64,000 bases of DNA from the NCBI RefSeq assembly GCF_001666835.1, contig NZ_LZJF01000015.1, positions 40,106-104,105 on the forward strand, in the 5' to 3' direction. The translations under genes were made by a program, and so were the position numbers. The notes under the pieces are model-generated. The model was given only the letters and a program-made list of their open reading frames with translations. It was not told the DNA's origin and ran no database searches. Origin of the DNA: Mycobacterium sp. E3251. Its GTDB lineage: Bacteria; Actinomycetota; Actinomycetes; Mycobacteriales; Mycobacteriaceae. This document shows, piece by piece, positions 1 to 8,321 of the stretch. Position 1 is the stretch's first letter. Each line of letters begins with the position of its first letter.

Positions 1-308
1 GTGAATCACCTTGCAATCTTCTTCAGTGCCGTACTGAGGGTCGGCAGGGTTGAGCATCCAACGCCGGTTGCGATTGCTCGCGAACTCCCCCGTCTGACGC
101 CGACCTGACAGCTGCGCTCTGGTCCGAATGCCGTTGAGGAGCGGAAGCGGAACTCCCACGTCGCCCAACCCGCTCCTCACCCTGCGGATCTCATGGTCAA
201 GTTCCTCAACAGACGACACAGCGGTAGCTTGCCAGGTTTTGGTGTCGCATGGCAGCCGACCCGACTGAAAGAATCGAGGCGCGCAGGAAATATCGGACCT
301 CTACCCAC
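1..308 (-). CDS. partial unidentified protein, runs off the left edge
   Basis: An open frame on the minus strand runs from a stop near 343 to position 1 without interruption, so only the N-terminal part of the protein is in the window. GTG codons at 308 and at 219 are both possible starts. The translation has balanced composition, with a charged stretch after the second GTG (VSSVEELDHEIRRV) and later RRWMLNPADPQYGTE, which looks like real coding sequence. I do not recognise the family. The stretch is less GC-rich than the mycobacterial core further right, like the next two genes, which suggests an accessory region. Confidence 0.42.
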
Positions 309-448
309 GAGAACCAGCAGTACTGAGATGGTCGCGGCCTACACGGGGTGTGCGATTGCATAGGGTGTCAAGCCTAAAACCTCGATGATGCACTGCCGGC
401 TGCTGATACGTTGACCGGGGCACATAGACATTGCGCTGAAGGAAGCGG

Positions 449-862
449 ATGAGCAACGACGCCACGCAAGATGGTAGTGATTGCACGGCCAACATCAAGC
501 CAGCGAGGCCTACCCGCCAAGTTCGGGATGAACTCCTTTGTTATCTTCACCGCGATTCGTCACGGCTTGGTGAGGTAGTCAGAGCTAAGGAACGCGGCCT
601 CACGGCAAACCAAATCGCTGCCGAACTCGGCGTCCGAACGTCCAGATTCGTCTGGAATTATGTGCGTTTCGCCAGAGCCCTCACAGACGGCGACTTGCCA
701 ACTGCTCCTACCGTTGCAAGAGATGCTGCCGTTATATTCCGTAGGTTGTTGAAAACCGAAAACTTGTCGCCATTGGCACGAAATTACCTCGAATCGAACC
801 TGCAAGCATTAGAATATCGCACCCGCGGCTCGCACGTTCAGGGTCGTGAAGATAGTGGTTGA
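449..862 (+). CDS. small HTH-like hypothetical protein
   Basis: This encodes 137 residues. An AAGGAAG ribosome-binding sequence stands just before the ATG. Residues about 50-75 (LTANQIAAELGV followed by a second helix) look like a helix-turn-helix, so DNA binding is plausible. From memory it resembles the N-terminal part of longer actinobacterial proteins that carry this domain in front of a nuclease domain, but no second domain follows here and the frame closes at 862. GC content is low for the window. The next gene on the same strand is an Mrr-like endonuclease, so the two may belong to one accessory or defence locus. Function is otherwise unknown. Confidence 0.6.
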   Translation: MSNDATQDGSDCTANIKPARPTRQVRDELLCYLHRDSSRLGEVVRAKERGLTANQIAAELGVRTSRFVWNYVRFARALTDGDLPTAPTVARDAAVIFRRLLKTENLSPLARNYLESNLQALEYRTRGSHVQGREDSG

Positions 863-1410
863 TCTCTGAGAACACATTTAACCGCAAGTGCGTAACTAGC
901 GCTCGGTGAGAGCTGGCGATAGAGCCCCTGTAAATCGTTCGGACCTCCGAAGATGAAACGCGTGCGTTCGGACGGATTGTTTAAGGTCCTCAGCAAGGTC
1001 TGCTCATGCCCTCACACCGTATTCACGAGCACCTGGATCGCGCCCCTGGCTTGCTTGGCGCACTCATCGTGCCGAGCACGGCCATCACATCAGCGTGATC
1101 GTTCTCAACAGGTGCGGTAGTTCGGACATCATCGTGGCCCTGTTCGCGTGCGCCAAGATCCGGCTTTATGTCGAAGGCCGGTGGCCCCGCCGTCACTCAG
1201 AGGCCCGCCTACATGTGGCGGCCGCGAGCGGAATTTCCGACCTAACGACTGTGCGCGGCTGGGACTGTTGGCCCGCAGTACGCCCCTCGCTTAGTGAACC
1301 AACATTCCGTTCAGCTGACGTTGCTGTTCGGGCAGAACGGCTCGACCTTGCGGCACACCGCCAACGGGAGATCCGGGGTTAATATCGGCCTCGGTGCGAC
1401 GATTGTCGGC
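863..1410. other. gap with no supported gene
   Basis: I see no convincing gene here. A 95-codon frame at 1095-1382 exists but its composition is not protein-like. The endonuclease frame is open back to a GTG at 1294, so part of the gap could be its N-terminus. I could not identify a promoter, repeat or RNA in the stretch. Confidence 0.5.
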
Positions 1411-2340
1411 GTGAAGCGAATCTCGCCACTGGCTTACCAAGCGCTCCGGGACGCGCTGCCGACGATCACTTGGCATAAGCGCGCCTTCGAGTCATTTCTG
1501 CGCGACGCTCTGCATCGCCATCCCGAACTGCTGGCGGGTCTAGACTTCAATGGCGCGACAAAGCGTGAGACCGCAGATACCTTGATTAACCGCCTCGTCG
1601 AGAAGGACGCTACCTACTTCGCGACGACACTTGAACTCATGCTGGACGTTGCCGCTATGACGCAATTCCCAGACGTCGAACGCATCAAAGAGCCAAGCGA
1701 TCGTAAACTGCGACTGGAACAAGCTCACGACGCGGTTGGCCGGCTCCGAACCCTCACGGCCCCGTACCGTGAATCGGCAGAGGCCAAGACAAAGTCAGCT
1801 GCAATGAAAGCATCTAATGCCGCGAATCAGGCTGAACTCAAGCAGTTCTCGGATGACCTCCGCGCCCTGCACGACCGGTATATGACGCTGCACACCTCCT
1901 CCGACGACCCCCACGGACGGGGCAAGAAGTTCGAGGTACTGCTGACAGACCTGTTCCTGTTGTTCGATATGGAACCACGCCTGGGTTACAGCCTTGCGCA
2001 CGAGCAGATCGACGGATCACTGAGCTTCGACACCGACGACTACATCGTTGAAGCACGTTGGAGAAAAACCCGAGCGGAGCCTGGCGACCTCGAAATCTTC
2101 AAAGGCAAAGTCGAGCGAAAGGGCCGCAACGCGTTGGGCATATTCGTGAGCGTTGCGGGCTTCACCGCAGGCGCCCTTGACGAGTACGCCACCAGAAGCC
2201 CCTTCGTAGTATTCACGGGCGACGACATCTACCTGGTTCTTGATGGCCGCGTAAGACTCGACTACCTTCTCCGCGCCAAGAAGCGGCATGTGAACGAGAC
2301 GGGTGACTGCCATTTACCAGCGAGAATTCTGTTGGGCTGA
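1411..2340 (+). CDS. Mrr-like restriction endonuclease-fold protein
   Basis: The product has 309 residues from the GTG at 1411. The frame continues back to a GTG at 1294, but those 39 residues look unlike a protein N-terminus. An alpha-helical N-terminal domain (SPLAYQALRDAL onward) is followed by a C-terminal endonuclease core. The core shows a helix with a conserved Glu (GRGKKFEVLLTDLF), then QIDGS giving the metal-binding Asp, then IVEARW, where the usual E-x-K motif appears as E-A-R. Proteins of this build act as modification-dependent or stand-alone nucleases in phage defence. The Lys-to-Arg change may reduce or alter cleavage. No methyltransferase is near, so a type IV-like role is an inference. 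Confidence 0.62.
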   Translation: MKRISPLAYQALRDALPTITWHKRAFESFLRDALHRHPELLAGLDFNGATKRETADTLINRLVEKDATYFATTLELMLDVAAMTQFPDVERIKEPSDRKLRLEQAHDAVGRLRTLTAPYRESAEAKTKSAAMKASNAANQAELKQFSDDLRALHDRYMTLHTSSDDPHGRGKKFEVLLTDLFLLFDMEPRLGYSLAHEQIDGSLSFDTDDYIVEARWRKTRAEPGDLEIFKGKVERKGRNALGIFVSVAGFTAGALDEYATRSPFVVFTGDDIYLVLDGRVRLDYLLRAKKRHVNETGDCHLPARILLG

Positions 2341-2524
2341 CGCTCTGCGGCAGCACTGTCGACGAACGATGGTCACCTCGCCGAGGGCGCTTTTTGGTGG
2401 GGCCCGCAACTCCAGCTTTGACCAAGCGGTAGAGCAATTTGGCGCCTCGACTCACAGACCAGGGCGGTGAGCTGGCAACCAGGCACTTGCAGGCTTCCTG
2501 GCGCGAACGCCTTCGAAGCGTGCT

Positions 2525-2977
2525 TTACGGCCGCGCTGGCAACACCGCCAGCCACCCCTCCGAAAGCAACTCCAGCAACTGCCCATCCGGATCGCGGATC
2601 ATCGCCATCGCCTCCGTCACCGTCGCGTCAACCACCGCACCCCCGAACTCCGCCACTCGAGCCAACGCGCCAGCAAGATCGGACACCGAAAACGAAATGT
2701 GCGTCAGCCCAATCTGATCCATCACGCGTTCCGACCCGGTGTGCACCTGGCGCTTCGAGTAATCCATTAACTCGAGCACGAACCCGTCGCGCACCAAATA
2801 GGTCGCATGCACCCCGAGCGGCTCGGGAAGCTGCACCAGCTTGGACGTCGGCCCGTCGGGCGGATCGAGCTCCCACCAGAACTGAAACCCGAGCACGTTC
2901 TCGTAGAACCGCCGCGACCGCTCGCGATCCGAGACACACAGTCCGACATGGTTGAAGGTCGTCCGGTGACTACTCAT
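2525..2977 (-). CDS. VOC (glyoxalase/extradiol-fold) family protein
   Basis: This is a 150-residue single-chain vicinal oxygen chelate protein. The frame is open further upstream, but the ATG at 2977 begins the domain (TTFNHVGLCVSD), which is the typical first strand with its metal-ligand His. A second half begins at GLTHISFSVSDL and ends with the conserved Glu region (DPDGQLLELL). Family members are glyoxalases, isomerases, dioxygenases or drug-binding proteins, and the substrate cannot be read from sequence. The gene is divergent from the P450 operon 85 bp away, so a shared promoter region and a related catabolic role are likely. Confidence 0.8.
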   Translation of the reverse strand: MSSHRTTFNHVGLCVSDRERSRRFYENVLGFQFWWELDPPDGPTSKLVQLPEPLGVHATYLVRDGFVLELMDYSKRQVHTGSERVMDQIGLTHISFSVSDLAGALARVAEFGGAVVDATVTEAMAMIRDPDGQLLELLSEGWLAVLPARP

Positions 2978-3062
2978 CGCGGCCTTTCTCGACGCAACCC
3001 ACGGGCGTAATAATGCAAAGATAGTGCAAAAAGCACCTCGGCCGTGGTGGAGGACCTCCAAG

Positions 3063-4316
3063 ATGACAACTCGTCCCGACGTCGCCGAAGACGCCATCGT
3101 CGACTTCGACCACCACTCCGACGCGTTCAACCTCAACGAGCTCGCCATCAACGCCGAGCTCAGACAGAAATGCCCGGTCGCCTGGAACGAGAACTACGGC
3201 GGCTTCTGGTTCCTCAGCAGTTACGACGCGGTGAGCCGCACGGCCAGAGACGGCTACACGTTCGCCCACAAGTACGACCCGAACGCCGACGACGGCGTCG
3301 ACTACCAAGGTGAGATGGGCGTGCCACGCCCCGAAGGCCAGCCGGCCCTGGGCGTCGGCGAGGTCGACGGCCCCTACCACCAGGCCCTACGGCACGCCCT
3401 GGCCCCGTTCTTCTCCCCCGGCGCCGTCCAAAAACTCAAGCCGTTCATGGAACAAAAGGCCCACGAGTTCCTCGACCAGAAGATCGAAGACGGACAGATG
3501 GACCTCGTCCTCGACTACGCCAGCCCGGTCCCGGCCATCCTCACCATGAAGCTGATGGGCCTGCCCCTCGACAACTGGCACCTCTACGCCAACCTCTTCC
3601 ACTCGGTCATGGCCGTCCCGCAAGACAGCCCGGAGTACCTCGACGCCATCGGGAAAGTCCCCAAGATGATGGAGGAAGTCCTCGAGTACGCCGCCAGCAG
3701 ACGAACCAAACCCGAAGACGACCTCACCAGCTTCCTCATCCAGTTCGAATTCGACGGCCACCGCCTCACCGACGAACAGCTGCTCAACATCCTGTGGAAC
3801 CTCATCGGCGGCGGCGTCGACACCACCACCTCCCAAACCGCGCTCACGCTGCGACACCTGGGCACCCACCCGGCCCTCAGACAACAACTCATCGACCGCC
3901 CCGAGCTGTACCGCACCGCCACCGACGAATTCCTGCGCTACTTCTCGGTCAACCAAACCCTTAGCCGCACAGTCACTCACGACGTCGAACTCAACGGGCA
4001 ACACCTGAGAAAGAACGATAAGGTCGTCATCAGCTGGCTCTCGGCCAACCATGACGAAAAGGAATTCCCAAATCCCGACGAGATCATCCTGGACCGCGCG
4101 CCCAACCGTCACGTCGCCTTCGGGCTCGGTCCGCACCGCTGCATCGGCTCCCACCTCGCGCGCCTCATGTCCGAAACCATGGTCAGGGCCGTCCTCGACC
4201 GCATCCCCGACTACCAAGTCGACGTCGGCAACGTCCACCAATACCTCGGCAACCCGAGCATGACCGGGCTGGGCAGGCTGCCGGTCACCTTCACCCCCGG
4301 AACCAAGCGAAGCTAG
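3063..4316 (+). CDS. cytochrome P450
   Basis: This heme monooxygenase has 417 residues, normal length for a soluble bacterial P450. The ATG at 3063 was chosen because GGAGG lies a few bases upstream. The heme loop FGLGPHRCIG is present with the Cys ligand near residue 360, and the oxygen-activation helix reads GGGVDTTTS. No membrane anchor is seen. It needs a ferredoxin and a reductase, neither of which is adjacent. The next gene starts on the base after the stop, so P450, hydrolase and tocopherol-cyclase-like protein form one transcription unit. Substrate unknown; a hydrophobic polycyclic or terpenoid compound is an inference from the third gene. Confidence 0.93.
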   Translation: MTTRPDVAEDAIVDFDHHSDAFNLNELAINAELRQKCPVAWNENYGGFWFLSSYDAVSRTARDGYTFAHKYDPNADDGVDYQGEMGVPRPEGQPALGVGEVDGPYHQALRHALAPFFSPGAVQKLKPFMEQKAHEFLDQKIEDGQMDLVLDYASPVPAILTMKLMGLPLDNWHLYANLFHSVMAVPQDSPEYLDAIGKVPKMMEEVLEYAASRRTKPEDDLTSFLIQFEFDGHRLTDEQLLNILWNLIGGGVDTTTSQTALTLRHLGTHPALRQQLIDRPELYRTATDEFLRYFSVNQTLSRTVTHDVELNGQHLRKNDKVVISWLSANHDEKEFPNPDEIILDRAPNRHVAFGLGPHRCIGSHLARLMSETMVRAVLDRIPDYQVDVGNVHQYLGNPSMTGLGRLPVTFTPGTKRS

Positions 4317-5474
4317 ATGCCCGCCAACCCGATCACGCAACTACTCGGGCCGTTCACCCGCACCGGCGGCTTCTACGCCCGCTCCTGGGGCACCTACCTG
4401 GATCGTCAGCCCGACGAGCCACCGGTGGCCCGGCCCACCATCGCGCTCGCGGCGCAGGCATTCCGCGACGAAATCCTGCTGAGCGGCTTCAGTCTGCTGC
4501 GCCGAGCCCCCGACGCTGAAACACTGGAACGAATCGACACAGAAGTCGTTGCGGCACAAGAGTTCTATAAAGACAACGGCTGGCTTGACAATCCCGAGGG
4601 TTTCTTCGCCGCGCCCCCTCCGCCCACCGACGTGACGGTCAAGCGCGTGAGCAGTATGGGACGCAACTACGAGCGGCTGTCCTTCGACAGCGACTACGAG
4701 CCCCATGACGGCGAACCCGGCCGGGAACGGTGGCTCAGCTACCCACGCAACAACCGCGAATACGCCCTGATGTTCCGGCACCGCCGGCCGCGGCCCTGGC
4801 TGATCTGCATCCACGGCGCCGAGATGGGACGGGCCGCGCTCGACCCCATGCTGTTTCACGCCTGGCACCTGTACCGCGATATCGACCTCAACATCGTGCT
4901 GCCAGTACTCCCCATGCACGGCCCCCGGGCAAGCGGCCGAAAGTTCCCCAGTGAGGACGTGCTCGACGACGTCCACGGCGCCGCCCAGGCCGTCTGGGAC
5001 ATCCGGCGCCTCATCGCCTGGATCCGCGCGCAACAGCCCGACGCCGCGATCGGGGTCAACGGCATCTCGCTCGGCGGTCTGATCTCGTCGCTGGTCGCCA
5101 GCCTCGACGACGGCCTCACGTGCGCGATCCTGGGCGTGCCGGCCGTCGACCTGGTGGACCTGGTCGGCCGCCACGCCGGCCTCAGCGGCCACGCCGCACT
5201 GCGCCGCACGATGGACTCGGCCAAGCCCCTCGGCCGGATGGTCTCGCCGCTGGCCCTGACCCCGCGCGTGCCGAAAGAGGGTCGCTTCATCTACGCCGGC
5301 ATCGCCGACCGGCTGGTGCACCCGCGCGACCAGGTCACCCGACTCTGGGAGCACTGGGGCAAACCCGAAATCCAGTGGTACCCAGGCGGTCACACCGGAT
5401 TCTTCCGCTCGCGGCCGGTGCAGCGCTTCATCGACGACGCGATCGTGCAATCGGGCCTGGCCGACAAGCGATGA
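4317..5474 (+). CDS. alpha/beta hydrolase
   Basis: This hydrolase has 385 residues, and its ATG directly follows the P450 stop codon. A long N-terminal cap of about 150 residues precedes the core. The nucleophile elbow is G-I-S-L-G with Ser251, an acidic residue is at GIADRLVHP near 331, and the His is in GGHTGFF near 359, so the triad is complete. There is no signal peptide, so a cytoplasmic esterase or lactonase acting on the P450 product is plausible. The 3' end overlaps the next start by 4 bp (ATGA), which implies translational coupling. The N-terminal cap is unusual for a simple esterase. Confidence 0.82.
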   Translation: MPANPITQLLGPFTRTGGFYARSWGTYLDRQPDEPPVARPTIALAAQAFRDEILLSGFSLLRRAPDAETLERIDTEVVAAQEFYKDNGWLDNPEGFFAAPPPPTDVTVKRVSSMGRNYERLSFDSDYEPHDGEPGRERWLSYPRNNREYALMFRHRRPRPWLICIHGAEMGRAALDPMLFHAWHLYRDIDLNIVLPVLPMHGPRASGRKFPSEDVLDDVHGAAQAVWDIRRLIAWIRAQQPDAAIGVNGISLGGLISSLVASLDDGLTCAILGVPAVDLVDLVGRHAGLSGHAALRRTMDSAKPLGRMVSPLALTPRVPKEGRFIYAGIADRLVHPRDQVTRLWEHWGKPEIQWYPGGHTGFFRSRPVQRFIDDAIVQSGLADKR

Positions 5475-6472
5475 CCGGCGCCTACCTGCGGTGGATAGCG
5501 GCGAGCGTCGCCAGGCCACTGGTCCATGCCTACCGGCGCACCGGCGCCGACGTGCCCTTCGGCGACCCGGTGCCGTCGCACGGGACCGAAATGGAGGGCT
5601 GGTTCTGGCGCCTCACCGATGCCGCCTCGGGTCGCGTCGTCGTCGCGCTGTGCAGCGTGAACCGGAATCCCGACGGGGACTGGGCGACGGTGGCGGTCGC
5701 GCTGCACCCCGGCGGCGTCGTGTGCTCCGCGGCCATGGACGGTGCCCACGCCGAATCGTTCACGTTCTCGGTGCACGCCGGGACCGCACCCGACTGCCGT
5801 CTGGCGGCGAGCCTCGATCGGCTCCAGATCGACCTCGACGGCATCCACCTCGACCTGCATTTCGCCGATCCGTTCAACTGGCCCAAGGCCTTTGGCGGAG
5901 GCGGCGTCTTCTCGTCGGTCCCGTTTCTCAACCAGTACTGGCACCCCTACCGGCTCGGCGGAACAGCCACCGGCACGGTCGAATTCGACGGCGACATGTG
6001 GTCGTTCAGTGATGCCCGGCTCTACACGGAACGCAACTGGGGCGCGGGTTTCCCCGAGCGCTGGTGGTGGGGTCAGGCACACGATTTCGGCGACGCCGAT
6101 GTCTCGGTGGCGTTCTCGGGTGGCCTTCTTGCGCTCGGCCCGATCCGCAGGGACGTCACCGGAGTGGTCGTGCGACTCGGCGACCGCGTCATCCGGGTCA
6201 CCCCACCGGCGCCCTTGCGATCGCACGTCGGCGACGGACGCTGGACCGTGTCAGCGCGTACTCCCCGCTACCGCATCGAGCTGGACGGCGACGGCACCCA
6301 CGCGGATCCGCACGTCTTACCGGTGCCGCTGCCAGCGGAGCGGCGCAACATCGACACGGACTTCGAGCACCTCGCCGGTCGATTGCATTGCAGTGTGCGG
6401 GAATACGGCCGAGTGGTGTTCGACGGCACCTGCGAGTTGGCCGGCCTGGAGACCGGCACCCGGCCGGGGTGA
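5471..6472 (+). CDS. tocopherol cyclase-like protein
   Basis: The product has 333 residues, and the ATG overlaps the upstream stop codon. A long N-terminal beta-rich region is followed by the signature RNWGAGFPERWWWGQAHDF, typical of the tocopherol cyclase / hydroxyneurosporene dehydrogenase-like lipocalin-related fold. In plants and cyanobacteria this family closes a chromanol ring, but mycobacteria make no tocopherol, so the bacterial role is open. As third gene of an operon with a P450 and a hydrolase, it may bind or isomerise a lipophilic terpenoid or quinone. No signal peptide is evident. The family call is firm; the function is inference. Confidence 0.72.
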   Translation: MTGAYLRWIAASVARPLVHAYRRTGADVPFGDPVPSHGTEMEGWFWRLTDAASGRVVVALCSVNRNPDGDWATVAVALHPGGVVCSAAMDGAHAESFTFSVHAGTAPDCRLAASLDRLQIDLDGIHLDLHFADPFNWPKAFGGGGVFSSVPFLNQYWHPYRLGGTATGTVEFDGDMWSFSDARLYTERNWGAGFPERWWWGQAHDFGDADVSVAFSGGLLALGPIRRDVTGVVVRLGDRVIRVTPPAPLRSHVGDGRWTVSARTPRYRIELDGDGTHADPHVLPVPLPAERRNIDTDFEHLAGRLHCSVREYGRVVFDGTCELAGLETGTRPG

Positions 6473-6480
6473 TTACGACG

Positions 6481-6607
6481 CGTGGCGTACTGCAGCACGG
6501 GTTCCGACGAATCGACGTGGCTGCCGCTGATAATCCTCAGCCGATTCGTCGCCGCGGTTGTGGTAATCGCCGCTGAGGTCTTCGCACACCACGCCAGCCG
6601 CTTGTCG
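6481..6607 (-). pseudogene. broken copy of the 3' end of the pseudokinase gene
   Basis: Positions 6481-6540 match 8331-8390, the 3' end of the intact gene at 8322-9758, with two differences. After a gap of roughly 105 bases relative to the intact copy, 6550-6607 matches about 8503-8560. The deletion and frame changes destroy the reading frame: the fragments read RLRIISGSHVDSSEPVLQYA in one frame and GDYHNRGD (intact copy GSYYYRGE) in another. This is therefore a relic of a duplicated kinase-like gene. It bounds the low-GC insert on its left side. Confidence 0.8.
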
Positions 6608-6662
6608 AGGCAGGGTACGCGGCCAAGGGATTGATGGATCGTCATCCTTCAGGCCGAAAACG

Positions 6663-7220
6663 TTATTTCGCATCGTCGTCGCTGTCAGCTTCCAGCGTTA
6701 TCTGACTGCCGCGCTCTTTACTCCATTGCCACAGCGCCTGGTCGAGAGTGCGAAGGTCCGTATGGACCCGCCTCGCGATGCGACGGCATACCCCGAGATA
6801 CTCCCAGTAGCCGATCCGTTTGGAGTCGATCTCGGCGTGCTCCCATAGCGTCTCGATCGACCGAAAATCGATGACAGTGAACCTGAGCGGATATGACACG
6901 GTCAGGAGAGCGCTTGCCATCGGGACACCAACTCCTTCGAGCACGTCAAGGATTCGAAATGCCAGTCGTTCCGGCGCAGCGAGTGCAATGCGAGTGATTT
7001 CCTCGATATCTTCGGCCGAGTTGCGTTCAAGGTAGGTCTTCGACCGGGGACTTTTCCAGGCACCGGCCTGCAAAAACTCGTTGCGGCGGTAGTAGCCGCG
7101 CCCGGCGACGTTAAACCGGACTTCGCCCAGCAACTTCCGCTCTACGACCCTGGGACAGTAGTGACCGCTCCACTGCTTCACAAACTTGGCATTGATCCGC
7201 GATCGAGTGTGCGTAGGCAC
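6663..7220 (-). CDS. HhH/DNA-glycosylase-fold-like protein of low-GC insert
   Basis: The product has 185 residues. The middle (LDVLEGVGVPMASALLTV followed by YPLRFTVIDFRSIETLW) has the helix-hairpin-helix look of the HhH-GPD fold, GVGVPMAS being the hairpin and VID a conserved Asp region. From memory, similar stand-alone proteins occur in bacterial accessory islands. A highly basic N-terminus (FVKQWSGHYCPRVVERKL) could bind nucleic acid. It is transcribed divergently from the Cas4-like nuclease gene, with 231 bp between. GC content is clearly lower than in flanking genes, consistent with transfer. The catalytic role is not established from sequence. Confidence 0.6.
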   Translation of the reverse strand: MPTHTRSRINAKFVKQWSGHYCPRVVERKLLGEVRFNVAGRGYYRRNEFLQAGAWKSPRSKTYLERNSAEDIEEITRIALAAPERLAFRILDVLEGVGVPMASALLTVSYPLRFTVIDFRSIETLWEHAEIDSKRIGYWEYLGVCRRIARRVHTDLRTLDQALWQWSKERGSQITLEADSDDDAK

Positions 7221-7451
7221 GGCGCCCCCTTTTCGTGATGAGGTTATGCCGGCAACTCAGGTGACGGACCCGTTTCGTCGACCAACACCACATTTCGGGC
7301 AGTAGGTCATCGCGACATCCAGGCACTTCGGCCTGCCGTGCAGAGGTCTAAGTGCCCTGGTGACTGATGAGAGCGCGCCCGACCCTGGGGATTGCGGCTA
7401 GCTGCACCAGCGCAATCGGTCCTTGGGTTAGCCATCGCTAGGAGTAGGACG

Positions 7452-8255
7452 ATGAAGACCATCCGTATCTCGGCCGGACAGCTCGGGGAAGTTGCGGCAG
7501 CCGATTTCTGCCAGCGATGCTTTTGGCTGAAGCTGCATCTCAATCATCACCTCCCCTTCCAAATCTTCCCGGGTATCTTCAGCTCGATCGATTCCTACAC
7601 GAAGGACATCGTTCACCGTTGGTTTGATGCGCATGGTGTACCGCCCGGCTGGCTATCACCGCTTGGCCCAATAGCCGCCTACCACGAGCCTCCGCACTGG
7701 TCCAAATTCAACACAGTTGATCACGACTACGGCATCCATCTGACCGGCGTTGCGGACACAATCTTCAAGCACGCCAACGGTTCATACGTAATTGCCGACT
7801 ATAAGACGGCACGCTTCACCGACACCCAGAGCAAGAAATTGGTACCGCGCTACCAGGTACAACTCAATGCCTATGCCCGGATAGCCACAGACCACGGGTT
7901 CGCGCCAATATCGCACCTTGCGCTCGTGTACATGGAGCCCGCTACAAAGGGTGAGTCAATCAACTACTGCGGAAACTGCCGGGAAGACGGCTTCGTTATG
8001 GCTTTTCGAGCCCATGTTGTCGAGGTCCCCCTTGCCGAAAGCATTTTGCGACAAGCGATGGCCAAGACGAGGGAGATCTTCGAGTTAACCGATGCGCCCG
8101 ATGGCGCGCCGGCCTGTCAAGATTGCAACCTCATCTTGGATCTGGCTGAGCAACTTTGGCCAGGAATCAACGACATCGACCTGGCGGAAAAGCTACAACG
8201 CATGCTCGCAAACCCACCACAACGCCGTGGGGCAGACAAGGTAGCAGCGCGGTGA
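7452..8255 (+). CDS. Cas4-like PD-(D/E)XK nuclease with Cys cluster
   Basis: This has 267 residues; AGGAG stands upstream of the ATG at 7452. The nuclease core is visible: a His in the first helix (DIVHRWF), GVADTIF with Asp102, IADYKTA with Asp116 and Lys118, and QLNAYAR with Gln137 and Tyr141. This matches the Cas4/RecB-type PD-(D/E)XK family. Cys20 and Cys23 at the N-terminus, Cys173/Cys176 and Cys222/Cys225 could hold an Fe-S cluster as in Cas4 and AddB. No cas1, cas2 or CRISPR array is present, so this is a solo nuclease. It sits in a low-GC insert with the divergent HhH-like gene. A DNA-processing or defence role is inferred. Confidence 0.72.
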   Translation: MKTIRISAGQLGEVAAADFCQRCFWLKLHLNHHLPFQIFPGIFSSIDSYTKDIVHRWFDAHGVPPGWLSPLGPIAAYHEPPHWSKFNTVDHDYGIHLTGVADTIFKHANGSYVIADYKTARFTDTQSKKLVPRYQVQLNAYARIATDHGFAPISHLALVYMEPATKGESINYCGNCREDGFVMAFRAHVVEVPLAESILRQAMAKTREIFELTDAPDGAPACQDCNLILDLAEQLWPGINDIDLAEKLQRMLANPPQRRGADKVAAR

Positions 8256-8321
8256 CGGTTAACCATCTCATCAATTGAGGTTGGACATCACATTTAGAAA
8301 AGCCGGGACCGCCCGTGGTGA

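Noticed and set aside
1095..1382. 95-codon open frame upstream of the endonuclease gene
   Set aside because: Composition is not protein-like, there is no ribosome-binding site, and it overlaps the possible 5' end of the endonuclease frame.
6610..8320. Possible CRISPR-cas locus because of the Cas4-like protein
   Set aside because: No repeat-spacer array and no cas1, cas2 or effector gene is present.
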